Shown piece after piece: positions 1-7,316 of a stretch of DNA of 8,365 bases. The position numbers and the translations under genes are program-made. Position 1 is the first letter of the stretch, and each line of letters opens with the position of its first letter. Where the stretch lies: positions 38,603 through 46,967 of the forward strand of contig PMAM01000328.1 in the NCBI GenBank assembly GCA_003152595.1. Reading direction: 5' to 3'. Under the pieces are notes generated by a model. It searched no databases, had not been told where the DNA came from, and saw nothing but the letters and a program-made list of their open reading frames with translations. The stretch is from Acidobacterium sp. Its GTDB lineage: Bacteria > Acidobacteriota > Terriglobia > Terriglobales > Acidobacteriaceae.

Positions 1-196
1 AGAGCAGCAGTTTCCTAAACTGATCTGACGGTTTTTGCACAGAATCGCATCGGCTTGCATGGCGCCATAACCCGTAACATTCAAATGATTTAGCGATGGC
101 TAGGGCATCGCATACAGCCGCAGTCCCTGGCATGCGCAGCGGAAAAGCTGGTCACCAAATTGGTCACCTGAAATTGCTCATACCGCACGGCATACT

Positions 197-544
197 CTAG
201 TTCACCGCCGTCTCAATGCCGTCTGTTGCGAGTTCCTCGAACATCAATTCGGACTCTCGCTGACTGAAAAGGATAGGGACTACGATGAAGCCGATCTGGC
301 GCGCAAGAAAGCCTTTGGACGATTCATCTGCTCCCAGTGGTATTCTCGACTGTGCGAAAGATTCGCAGAGGCCATCAACCTCGATCCGCAGACACTCTTC
401 GCAGAAGAGCCCAGCCAGACAATCGGGCTCCAGAGCGCCGTCTTCGGTTGGGAAACTCTCGAGTGAAATTAACCGAAATGATGGTGGTTTCGAATCGCAA
501 CGGAAACAGGTCGTCGCGTCCTCTCGCGTGAAAGTCGTTGCCAT
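197..544 (-). CDS. Small hypothetical protein with two CxxC pairs (zinc-ribbon-like)
   Basis: This is a 115-residue protein that I do not recognise. It has a CxxC pair at residues 13-16 (C-F-R-C) and another at 48-51 (C-E-E-C), plus Cys42 and Cys60. Two CxxC pairs about 30 residues apart are the usual layout of a small zinc-binding knuckle or ribbon. There is no signal peptide and no clear membrane segment. The ATG at 542-544 follows a good ribosome binding site (GAGGTG, 4 bases upstream), and the gene starts 16 bases after the stop of the HTH gene at 561-803, so the two probably form a leftward operon. The opposite strand is open in codon register over the same bases but has no ATG, GTG or TTG. 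That is why I prefer this strand. Metal binding is inferred from the cysteine pattern only. Confidence 0.55.
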   Translation of the reverse strand: MATTFTREDATTCFRCDSKPPSFRLISLESFPTEDGALEPDCLAGLFCEECLRIEVDGLCESFAQSRIPLGADESSKGFLARQIGFIVVPILFSQRESELMFEELATDGIETAVN

Positions 545-560
545 AATTCACCTCTTCAAT

Positions 561-803
561 TCACCTAGCAAGGCGTTCAGGGTGATCGGCGTTTGCGAAT
601 CGCCTGAGATCTGCAACTGGAATCAAAACCCGGCTGCCGATTCGTTTCGTGGTGAGGGTTCTGTTGGCGATTAGGTAGTCGACTGCCCCTTCGCTAATCG
701 ACAGCCGAGCCGCTGCCTCGCGACGGCTTACGAGTATCTTCTCATCCGCTCGGGCAGGCTTCTTGCTGTAACTGCTTGCGGGGGATTCAAGCATATCGGT
801 CAT
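561..803 (-). CDS. Excisionase-family (HTH_17-type) small DNA-binding protein
   Basis: This is an 80-residue protein with a winged helix-turn-helix of the excisionase/HTH_17 type at about residues 23-69. The core reads ILVSRREAAARLSISEGAVD, followed by a wing and the typical RIGSRVLIPVADLRRF ending. Such proteins act as recombination directionality factors or as small repressors in mobile elements. The frame is open up to an ATG at 918-920. I chose the ATG at 801-803 because GCAGGAG lies 6 bases upstream of it, and the longer N-terminus would begin inside a hairpin (910-932). It lies just left of the tRNA scar and is followed by the CxxC gene. No integrase is adjacent on its own side, so it may be the remnant excisionase or regulator of a second element. 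The DNA-binding call is firm; the exact role is inferred. Confidence 0.78.
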   Translation of the reverse strand: MTDMLESPASSYSKKPARADEKILVSRREAAARLSISEGAVDYLIANRTLTTKRIGSRVLIPVADLRRFANADHPERLAR

Positions 804-909
804 TTCATGCTCCTGCATTTGCCGTTCAGAGGAATTCATCCCAAGGCAAATCTCAAAGTGGGACTCATTCACCATTTGTTTTTTTGCGCGCGCTAGATCT
901 GAAATAAGG

Positions 910-932
910 CGGCCTTCCATTCGCGAAGGCCG
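910..932. terminator. Perfect 8-bp hairpin beside the att scar, possible terminator
   Basis: CGGCCTTC at 910-917 pairs perfectly with GAAGGCCG at 925-932 around a 7-base loop. It is 15 bases left of the tRNA fragment and downstream of the integrase stop. On the minus strand the stem is followed by CCTTATTT rather than a clean T run, so a terminator for leftward integrase transcription is only a weak possibility. It could also be a recombinase or repressor site. Confidence 0.3.
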
Positions 933-945
933 TTCCCGCTAGAAC

Positions 946-998
<53 letters not shown>

Positions 999-1002
999 TT
1001 AT

Positions 1003-2280
1003 TCAAGCACTTGCAGCTACCCCTCCGATCGACTTCGCCGAACTTCGCCGAATTTCATTCAGACCTTTCAGATTTCTCCCCTGCAGGCCCAAACTCTTCT
1101 TCGGCATCTTCCAGTCGCCGAGCACCGCTGACGTGCGCGAGTTCACGGCGGCGAGGACGCTTTGTTCGATGGTCTGAACGTAAACGTCACCGGTCGTCTT
1201 GATGCTCGCGTGCCGCAGCATACCCTGCGTGTCTTTCAGGGTTCCATGCCGCTGCATGTCCGTTCCCAGCGTCCGGCGCATCACCTGGAAGGTGACGAGA
1301 CGGGCGGGGATTCCCAGCTTTCGGGCGACTGGACGGACGCGCCATTTGAGGAAGTTCTTCCCCCAGCGGGGTACCGCCTGCCCTTTCCGTTCCCCCCGTC
1401 CGAACGTGGGGAACATCAGAGCCTCTGGCGACGAGTCCTTCGAGAGCCTTCGCCAGGCTTCGATGACCGGTCGCACCTGCTGAGGAACCGGAATCGGCGC
1501 CTTGCTTTGCCTGGTCTTCAGCCGGCCGCTATAGAACTGCCCCTCGTAGGCTGTCCCGAGGGGCAACAGTGCCTCGCCCGTCCAGGACTTCCATTGCAGC
1601 CCCATGACCTCGCTCGCGCGAGGACCACAGAAGATTCCTACCTGAAGCAAACAGAGATCGTGCATGTCCTCGATGCCGTTGACGAGACCCAAAATCTGGT
1701 CCTGCGTCATCACCGGCTTTTCGACCACCTTGGTCTGAGGCATTTTCACGTCTTCTCCGGGGTCTTCCGTAAGGAATTTCTGCTTCCGAGCCATTGCTGT
1801 GATCGCACGTATGTTCGAAAAGCACGATCGAACAACCGATTCGGAATACCCCTTCTCCGCCAGTCCGTTGAGCCAGATCTGAATCTGAAAAGAATCGAGT
1901 TTGCGCAACGGATGGTCTCCGAACCTTGCGATCAGGTAATGCTCGAGATGGTAGGTGTTCGTTTTTCGATACGCCGGGCTCCATTTGCCCTGCCGCATCG
2001 GAATATAACGTTCCTTCACAAACCGCCGGAACGTCAACGGTTCGTCCGAAGGAACGCTGGGCAATTCGGCGAGCACCCCGCATTCCTTCAGAATCATCTC
2101 CCGCAACAATTGCTCTGCCCTCCACTTCGGATTGCCCGCTTTGGGGCAGATCGCGATGTTGCGGTGTTTCCGGACCTCCTTTCCTTCGCTGTCCTGTCCG
2201 TAGATCAGGTACTTGCCGTACCACATTTTCACCTTCTTCCCACTGGGGTAGACGGTGCCTTTCTGGTATTTCATTGCCAT
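1003..2280 (-). CDS. int: Tyrosine-type site-specific recombinase / integrase
   Basis: This is a 425-residue phage-type integrase that should recombine the element's att site with the tRNA-Asn 3' end. An N-terminal arm-binding part and a SAM-like core-binding domain (about residues 80-180) precede the catalytic domain (about 190-380). Visible catalytic residues are Arg221 in GPRASEVMGL, Lys255 in GRLKTRQSK, Arg335 in FQVMRRTLGTD, His357 in GMLRHAS and the nucleophile Tyr367 in TTGDVYVQ. The usual His of the HxxR box is Gln332. The frame extends upstream to an ATG at 2335-2337, but I chose the ATG at 2278-2280 because GGAG lies 6 bases before it. The gene follows the excisionase-like gene by 61 bases and ends 5 bases from the tRNA scar. 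That places it at the terminus of its element. Confidence 0.95.
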   Translation of the reverse strand: MAMKYQKGTVYPSGKKVKMWYGKYLIYGQDSEGKEVRKHRNIAICPKAGNPKWRAEQLLREMILKECGVLAELPSVPSDEPLTFRRFVKERYIPMRQGKWSPAYRKTNTYHLEHYLIARFGDHPLRKLDSFQIQIWLNGLAEKGYSESVVRSCFSNIRAITAMARKQKFLTEDPGEDVKMPQTKVVEKPVMTQDQILGLVNGIEDMHDLCLLQVGIFCGPRASEVMGLQWKSWTGEALLPLGTAYEGQFYSGRLKTRQSKAPIPVPQQVRPVIEAWRRLSKDSSPEALMFPTFGRGERKGQAVPRWGKNFLKWRVRPVARKLGIPARLVTFQVMRRTLGTDMQRHGTLKDTQGMLRHASIKTTGDVYVQTIEQSVLAAVNSRTSAVLGDWKMPKKSLGLQGRNLKGLNEIRRSSAKSIGGVAASA

Positions 2281-2283
2281 GAA

Positions 2284-2322
2284 GTTCTCCGATTTCTGCT
2301 TCTGGTCCTGGTCGTGGAGAAC
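2284..2322 (-). promoter_or_regulatory. Inverted repeat covering the integrase ribosome binding site
   Basis: GTTCTCC at 2284-2290 and GGAGAAC at 2316-2322 are perfect 7-bp complements. In the leftward transcript the second arm contains the GGAG Shine-Dalgarno of the integrase, so folding would hide it. The 25-base loop is long. The xis-like gene stops at 2342, about 20 bases before the stem, so translation of that gene could melt it. This is inference from sequence only. Confidence 0.4.
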
Positions 2323-2341
2323 AATTCCTTCATACACGAAA

Positions 2342-2617
2342 CTAGGAACGGCGGGAAGTGGAAAGGGTGCTCAGTTCGGCCATGAAAATCTCGACATCGA
2401 CGGCTCGGTACCGAAGGAGCTTGCCGAGTTTCACGCCAGGAATCCGGGGAGACCGTCGTGTCGTGTGATCGCGAATGAACCGTTCAGAAACGCCGAGCTT
2501 TGCGGCAACCTGGCGCGCATCCAGCAGTCGATCATCTCGATTTGGTGTGTCCTCGTTACTGAAGTCGAGCGAAGTGGTAGGAACTGGAATCGCGTTTCGG
2601 GCGGTGGCAGTCGCCAT
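2342..2617 (-). CDS. Excisionase-like HTH DNA-binding protein (AlpA/HTH_17 type)
   Basis: This is a 91-residue protein with an unstructured N-terminus of about 28 residues and a winged HTH at about 30-82. The core is RLLDARQVAAKLGVSERFIR, and a basic wing (HTTRRSPRIPGVKLGK) leads to RYRAVDVEIFM. Proteins of this kind bend att DNA to steer the integrase toward excision, or regulate it. The ATG at 2615-2617 follows GAGGTG by 4 bases. The gene lies directly upstream of the integrase on the same strand, the normal xis-int order, so co-transcription is likely. It is distinct in sequence from the smaller HTH protein at 561-803, so the window holds two excisionase-type proteins on either side of one att scar. 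A helix-turn-helix repressor role is the alternative. Confidence 0.85.
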   Translation of the reverse strand: MATATARNAIPVPTTSLDFSNEDTPNRDDRLLDARQVAAKLGVSERFIRDHTTRRSPRIPGVKLGKLLRYRAVDVEIFMAELSTLSTSRRS

Positions 2618-2926
2618 GGTTCACCTCAGGGGGGAGTCAGGGAATTCAAGTGCGCCGCATATCGAAGATCGGGATAGTTTCTGACCCGATATCCGAATAT
2701 CTTCCTCAAGCCTCCCGTGATCTCGCTTGGCTGTCCAAGACTTTGCACCAATGGCACTATTGGTCTCATCTATGGCGAACGCAGAGCCGTGAACGCGAGT
2801 GGGTACCTCGAGGTGCCCGATTGACAGTCTTGATTCTTCCAGGGGACTCTAATTCGGTCGTTGATTTCCACAGAAGCAGCGCAATGAGCTTGTGACCAAA
2901 GCCTCCACCCCCCTGGAGCCAAAGCT
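2618..2926. promoter_or_regulatory. Divergent intergenic control region with several inverted repeats
   Basis: This 309-bp stretch between the leftward xis-int genes and the rightward LysR gene holds no supported gene. It contains ATCGGG/CCCGAT (2668-2673, 2685-2690), GATAT/ATATC (2688-2692, 2697-2701), CTTGG/CCAAG (2726-2730, 2735-2739) and ACCAAT/ATTGGT (2747-2752, 2759-2764). It also has an 18-bp near-palindrome GGGTACCTCGAGGTGCCC (2801-2818). A TTGACA hexamer starts at 2821, but the best -10-like TCTAAT (2848-2853) is 21 bases away, so no promoter is firm. A divergent promoter region with operators, or excisionase/integrase arm sites, is the natural reading. Confidence 0.5.
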
Positions 2927-3880
2927 GTGTCGGACCTTCTTGAGTTCAGGCTTCTGAAGTACATCGCCGCTGTTGCGGAAACAGCTAATTTCACGCGGGC
3001 TTCTGAGCGGCTTTTCCTAGCACAGCCAACGCTAAGTCAACAGGTCATCGCACTCGAAGAAGGGATCGGAGTTCGGATTTTCGTCCGACGCCGGGAGGGC
3101 ATCTCACTGACGCCCGCAGGGCAAATGCTCTATGCCTACGCGCAAGAGGCGCTAGAACTTCGAGACGAGGTCGTCAACGCCGCTCGCGCGATGGATCGAG
3201 GTGAGATCCCCGTTCTGAGGTTAGGCCTATCGTCCTTCATTAATCCGGACGTCCTGCATTCGTTGCGGCAGGCATACGCCCGCTTGTTTCCTGACAGTCC
3301 GATGCAAATGACTGGTGGCCATCCGGTTCAACTGCTCCAGAGAATGGAAGAGAAATCACTTGACGCTGCCATTCTCCCTTTGCCTGTGACCGGGGCGAAT
3401 TGGGTCGTCTCGCACATTGCGTCCGACCCCCTCGTAGTCTGCATGAGGTTGGACGATCCGTTAGCTGCGGTAAGAGAGATTCAGCCGTCCGAATTGGCCG
3501 GTAGACTCAAGGTTTTCCGCGATCCGGAGACTCACCCCGCAGCGCATTATCGCCTGATGGAAATGCTGATGGAGATCGGAATCCGCCCGGAAGCATCTTG
3601 CCTTGCCGCAACTCCGGCAGACATCCAAATGATGGTCCAAAGCGGCTGTGGTCTCGCGCTTGTTGATGAGAAAATCGCCCTTGCAACCAACCTTACGTCC
3701 AGACCAATTGCAGGAGCGAGCTGGACAGCCGACACCGCATTCGTACATCACGCAAGTGCCGATCATATTGCGCTATCGATCCTCCTGCGTCATCTTCCCA
3801 AGATCAAGCGGACGGCAACTCGCAAGCTCCCCGTTCAGCAATGCGCACTGAAGTCCGCTCAGTTGGAACTACTGGCATAG
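2927..3880 (+). CDS. LysR-family transcriptional regulator
   Basis: This 317-residue protein has the standard LysR layout and length. An N-terminal winged HTH (about residues 5-64) contains FTRASERLFLAQPTLSQQV, then IALEEGIGVRIFVRR, then the SLTPAG signature. A linker helix (about 66-90) leads to a periplasmic-binding-like effector domain (about 92-295). The start is GTG at 2927-2929, with GGAG 8 bases upstream; that GGAG lies in a small CTCCA/TGGAG hairpin (2903-2918). LysR proteins normally activate or repress a divergent neighbour in response to a small ligand. Here the divergent neighbours are the excisionase and integrase genes, and the next gene downstream converges on it. The effector and the true target cannot be read from the sequence. 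It is likely island cargo. Confidence 0.93.
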   Translation: MSDLLEFRLLKYIAAVAETANFTRASERLFLAQPTLSQQVIALEEGIGVRIFVRRREGISLTPAGQMLYAYAQEALELRDEVVNAARAMDRGEIPVLRLGLSSFINPDVLHSLRQAYARLFPDSPMQMTGGHPVQLLQRMEEKSLDAAILPLPVTGANWVVSHIASDPLVVCMRLDDPLAAVREIQPSELAGRLKVFRDPETHPAAHYRLMEMLMEIGIRPEASCLAATPADIQMMVQSGCGLALVDEKIALATNLTSRPIAGASWTADTAFVHHASADHIALSILLRHLPKIKRTATRKLPVQQCALKSAQLELLA

Positions 3881-4024
3881 GCCGGTGTTTCCCGTTCCTG
3901 CTAGTTCGATCGGTACCGACCCGCCACTCGCAATCGTGTCCATGAGCGCATTCGCCTATTGTCGCCAGTTGAGATTCCGAGGATGGGTAGGTCGCAACCT
4001 GCTTTACTCGGAGACCTGTGCCCG

Positions 4025-7000
4025 TCACGTGCTTTTTAACGGATCGATGATCCTGTCTTTTTGCATCCAACGGTCGAAGCAGGCCATAAATCTGTGCTGT
4101 TCCAAAGGATTGAGGAACATTACTTGGGCGCACTGATCACGGAAAGCCAGCAGCTGAGCCCTCGTCGCTGAGTCCTTCGGGAAAGTATTCAGGAGGCTTT
4201 CGAAGGCGAGGCATTTCGTCTCCGGGAGCATCGGTTCCGTCGAGAGGCGCAGCACAAATTCGGCAAGCTGCCGGAGTGAGATGATGCGGTTGTTAGCGAC
4301 GGTCTCCCGAAAAGCCTCGATGCCTTGCTTCATAGGAAACCTATCGACCGAACCGTTTGAGACTCGCAATGCTGCTGCGATCGTCCCTCCGGTGAACTGC
4401 GTCGATTGATAGGCAAAACCCAGGAGCTTGGCATGGCACTCGTCAGCGAGCGATCGGTCGATAAGACCCCGGTTAGCGAGGCTTTCAATTGCGACTTGGG
4501 TCCACACACGCTCCGTGCCTAGCTCCGACTTCGAAACTTCGGCTACAGCCAGGTCGTCCGTCCAGAGGATGTTCCCTGGCGTGAGGGCAAGAACGGCCGA
4601 TTCAAGTCCGTCTCGCCCAAAGAGCTTCTCCAGCGTTTCGCGCCGTTCCGGATCGAATGCCGCGAGCTCCGGCACCGGCGAAACGGTCGTGTTCTGTTCG
4701 ACCGTCTGCATCCAATCTTCGAAGGAAACCTTCTCTTTGTCCGACTGCTCCTGTGTGGTCTGTGTAAAATAGTGCTGGCCTTCTTCGTAGTGCATCGTAC
4801 CGTGTGCCGTCGCGAAGCGGGATTGAGCGCGCAGCTGTTGCAGGGCAGTGAAGGTGGCCGGCGTCAGGACGAAGCGCGCTCCGCCGCTCGTCAGCACTTG
4901 CCGTGTTACACCAAGCAGGCGCAGCGTTCCCAATGCGACAAGATCCAGAACGACAGTGCTCTTCGTCCCAAGCGTGTTGATGGCATCGAGGAAGAGGTCC
5001 ATTTGCGGGTGGGCACAGCGAACGAAGCCTGTTTCGGACACGGCCAGGTCAAAGAGTCCCTCGTAGGCGCTGTGCCCCAGTTGGTCACCATACATATAGA
5101 TGGTTACCGGGGCTGTCTTGTAGATCTCGCGGAGCTTCACCACCGCCTCGGAGTGCCGCTTCACTGAGTCGAGGATGGGCTGAAGGTCCGCGGCGGTAAG
5201 CGTCTCGGGTTTGGGAAAGCGCATCGTCCGGATTACGGTCTGGTCGCCAAACTTGATCTCCATCTTCTCGCCGACAGCCTGGAAGCGCCGGGTGTACTTG
5301 CTGAGGATCTGGTTGACCGTAGCAACCCGGTCCTTCACGGGGCTCTTTGCCAGGACAAAGGTCTCGCCGACCCGCATACCCAACAGCTTCTTCGCCAAGT
5401 CGTCCGATGCGGAGATTTCTTCAAACGCCGCACTGGGCTTGTCCGTATCCTCGATGACAACCCACTCCGATTCGTTGGCGCCATCCTCCGTGTATTGGAC
5501 TGCGCCACCTACGGTGACTTCCTCCATCGTGGCGGGAATGTCGGGCCGGACGCCCGGGCTCAAGCTGGCAAGATACGCCTTATGGGCCTCGATCTCTTCG
5601 GTATGCGCGCGGAGTACTCGATAGGCATAGTTGACTGCGAAGGTTTCGCGGTTCTGCCACTGCAGAGCCTGGATGGCCGCGACCGCATAGCGCATCGAGA
5701 GATCCTCCGGCAGAGGCATAACCTCTTCGGTGAGCTGCACCAAGCTCTCCTTCCCGTAGCGCATGGCGACAATGGCCAACCGCAGTTTGGCGGTGCGATG
5801 CTCGGGATGGTTGCGAATGAATTCCTCGAGCCGGCCAATCGCCTTCATGGGGTCATACTCTTCGAGGTATTGCGACTCGAACTCCTGGAACTCCCAGTCG
5901 CGAACGCCACGTTCGTAGAGCTCCTGGCAGGTTTCGAGAATCACCTCGTCTTTCTTGAGCCGGCCGGCGCAGGTAAACAACAGTCCCACATCGAAGTTGG
6001 GAGTCTGAGCGCGGAAAAGTTCCTGCAGGAGAGTCAGCGCGTCGTTCAGACGGCCGGCTTCGAGCAGCGTACGGGCAAGAAAGTCGATTGTGGTGCTGGT
6101 GTCGTCCGGACGCCGGGAGGTAAGTGCTTCATCAAGCTTCTGGGAGCACAGCATCTCCTGGGCCTGCTTCAGGGCCGAGTATGCCTGAATCGAGGAAACC
6201 AACGCGGACGAACCTTTCACCTCAGGACGCTCCAAATAGTCGGAGACATATTGGAACCGGCCTGCGCGGACAAGCGCGCGAACCGCTCCGAGCGTCAGCG
6301 GATCGACGAGGTCCTGCTTGATGTTGGCGATGTTGGCGGAACTGAAGACTTCGAAGGCACGGGTCATGTCTTCTTGCTTACCGCGCGCCATCAAAGCCTG
6401 TCCCAGCATAAAGCAAACATTCGGCATGGATTTCGATTGGAGATTGGCCTGCTCGAGTATCCGGATTCCTTCATCGACGTCGTTTCGACTGAAGGCCGCC
6501 TGCGCAATGGCCATCTGGCTCTGGAGTTCTGAAGCATCGGCCGCAAGCGCGTCCCGAGCAAATTGTGCCGCGTCCTCTTTGCGTCCCTGCACGTGCGCGA
6601 TGTCCGTCTTGGGCGCGAAGGCCTGTGCCCTGACATAGGCAAGGTCATCAGTCTCTGCATTCGTGATGGCTGCATCTGCCGCGCTGATGGCGTTCTCTAG
6701 GTGCTTTTCCTTCTCTTCGGCCTTGAGCGGTTTGATGGTTCGCTCTGCCATGATTACGCGTGCGAAATGGGCCTGAGCAAGAAGAAGGTGCGCCTGAGCC
6801 CATTTGGGTTTGTCAGCGACTGCTGCTTTGGCGTGTTCGATCCCGGTTTCGATCAGACCGGCCATCATTGCCCTGCGCGAGAGTGCAGTAGCTACTTCCG
6901 CATCGGAGCGCATGTGTTCCGGTGTTTCGGCGAGGAGATCCGCGTAGGGCGTTTCGTGCTTTGCGGCCTGAATCAGGAGCGAGCGAATCCGCGTCGCATT

Positions 7001-7180
7001 CGGGAACCGGATCGCCGCCTCCTCAGCCTTATCGCGGGTCGTTTGGTCCTGAAGCAACAAGTGGTGTGCCAACACCTCGTTCGTCACGGCAAGTTCGTCC
7101 TCGGGACGCAGCGGTGCGGCATCCAGGAAGTTACGCGCAGCCTCGTTCCCCTTTCCTAATATGAGATTGGCTGCGCCTAG
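4025..7180 (-). CDS. TPR - GreA/B C-terminal - PIN nuclease domain protein, 5' end cut off by an IS
   Basis: About 1051 residues remain. Numbering here starts at the IS-derived TTG at 7193-7195. Residues 6-550 are helical and TPR-like (for example AQAHLLLAQAHFAR and LARTLLEAGRLNDALTLLQE). Residues 556-660 resemble the GreA/GreB C-terminal beta domain (GGAVQYTEDG, EWVVIEDTDK, LAKKLLGMRVGETFVL), which in Gre factors contacts RNA polymerase. Residues 745-900 are a PIN-type nuclease domain with acidic residues at Asp751 (VVLDLVALG), Asp880-Asp881 (ILWTDDLAVAEV) and possibly Glu886. About 155 helical residues follow. From memory this matches the predicted TPR-GreAB-C-PIN conflict-system effectors, thought to cut RNA. 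Codons before 7180 belong to the inserted IS5-family element. The native frame resumes at 8346, so the gene is interrupted and its N-terminus and any partners lie beyond the window. The domain calls are by eye. Confidence 0.85.
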   Translation of the reverse strand, partial: LGAANLILGKGNEAARNFLDAAPLRPEDELAVTNEVLAHHLLLQDQTTRDKAEEAAIRFPNATRIRSLLIQAAKHETPYADLLAETPEHMRSDAEVATALSRRAMMAGLIETGIEHAKAAVADKPKWAQAHLLLAQAHFARVIMAERTIKPLKAEEKEKHLENAISAADAAITNAETDDLAYVRAQAFAPKTDIAHVQGRKEDAAQFARDALAADASELQSQMAIAQAAFSRNDVDEGIRILEQANLQSKSMPNVCFMLGQALMARGKQEDMTRAFEVFSSANIANIKQDLVDPLTLGAVRALVRAGRFQYVSDYLERPEVKGSSALVSSIQAYSALKQAQEMLCSQKLDEALTSRRPDDTSTTIDFLARTLLEAGRLNDALTLLQELFRAQTPNFDVGLLFTCAGRLKKDEVILETCQELYERGVRDWEFQEFESQYLEEYDPMKAIGRLEEFIRNHPEHRTAKLRLAIVAMRYGKESLVQLTEEVMPLPEDLSMRYAVAAIQALQWQNRETFAVNYAYRVLRAHTEEIEAHKAYLASLSPGVRPDIPATMEEVTVGGAVQYTEDGANESEWVVIEDTDKPSAAFEEISASDDLAKKLLGMRVGETFVLAKSPVKDRVATVNQILSKYTRRFQAVGEKMEIKFGDQTVIRTMRFPKPETLTAADLQPILDSVKRHSEAVVKLREIYKTAPVTIYMYGDQLGHSAYEGLFDLAVSETGFVRCAHPQMDLFLDAINTLGTKSTVVLDLVALGTLRLLGVTRQVLTSGGARFVLTPATFTALQQLRAQSRFATAHGTMHYEEGQHYFTQTTQEQSDKEKVSFEDWMQTVEQNTTVSPVPELAAFDPERRETLEKLFGRDGLESAVLALTPGNILWTDDLAVAEVSKSELGTERVWTQVAIESLANRGLIDRSLADECHAKLLGFAYQSTQFTGGTIAAALRVSNGSVDRFPMKQGIEAFRETVANNRIISLRQLAEFVLRLSTEPMLPETKCLAFESLLNTFPKDSATRAQLLAFRDQCAQVMFLNPLEQHRFMACFDRWMQKDRIIDPLKST
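7177..7180. repeat. Left target-site duplication (CTAG) of the IS
   Basis: CTAG here and CTAG at 8346-8349 flank the element exactly. It matches the 4-bp YTAR target duplication of IS5-subgroup elements. Confidence 0.85.
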
Positions 7181-7200
7181 GGAAGCTCTGCGCAACCCGT
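7181..7200. repeat. Left terminal inverted repeat of the IS
   Basis: This end begins GGAAGCTCTG and pairs with the right end at 8326-8345. It supplies the first five codons (TTG CGC AGA GCT TCC) of the frame now fused to the interrupted gene. Confidence 0.8.
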
Positions 7201-7316
7201 GGCCGTGAAGCTGTTTTAGGCTGACCGGAGCTGAAGGGTCGGTGCCATCGACCCGTGGGATGATTTTCGGTGATGTGCCTGCTCGAAACCCGCTGTTTTC
7301 GCGGTTTCCGAAGACA

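Noticed and set aside
104..466. Plus-strand open frame of about 120 codons that reads like a plausible protein.
   Set aside because: It has no ATG, GTG or TTG anywhere and lies in exact codon register opposite the CxxC gene, which has a start, a ribosome binding site and paired cysteines. It is most likely the antisense image of that gene.
285..674. Plus-strand open frame of 129 codons.
   Set aside because: It is rich in Ser, Arg and Pro, has no recognisable domain, and overlaps the two leftward genes that have better starts.
1162..2385. Long plus-strand open frame (407 codons) opposite the integrase.
   Set aside because: It is antisense to an unmistakable integrase, and its translation is low-complexity and Arg/Leu/Pro-rich with no domain.
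2821..2853. Sigma-70 promoter for the LysR gene (TTGACA with TCTAAT).
   Set aside because: The spacing is 21 bases against the usual 16-18, so I do not list it as a promoter.
3910..3919. Palindrome TCGGTACCGA between the convergent LysR and effector genes, considered as a terminator.
   Set aside because: It has no loop and no T run on either strand; it is too short to call on its own.
5495..6532. Plus-strand open frame of 345 codons within the large gene.
   Set aside because: It is antisense to the TPR region and a by-product of high GC in the sense codons, with no start signal or domain.
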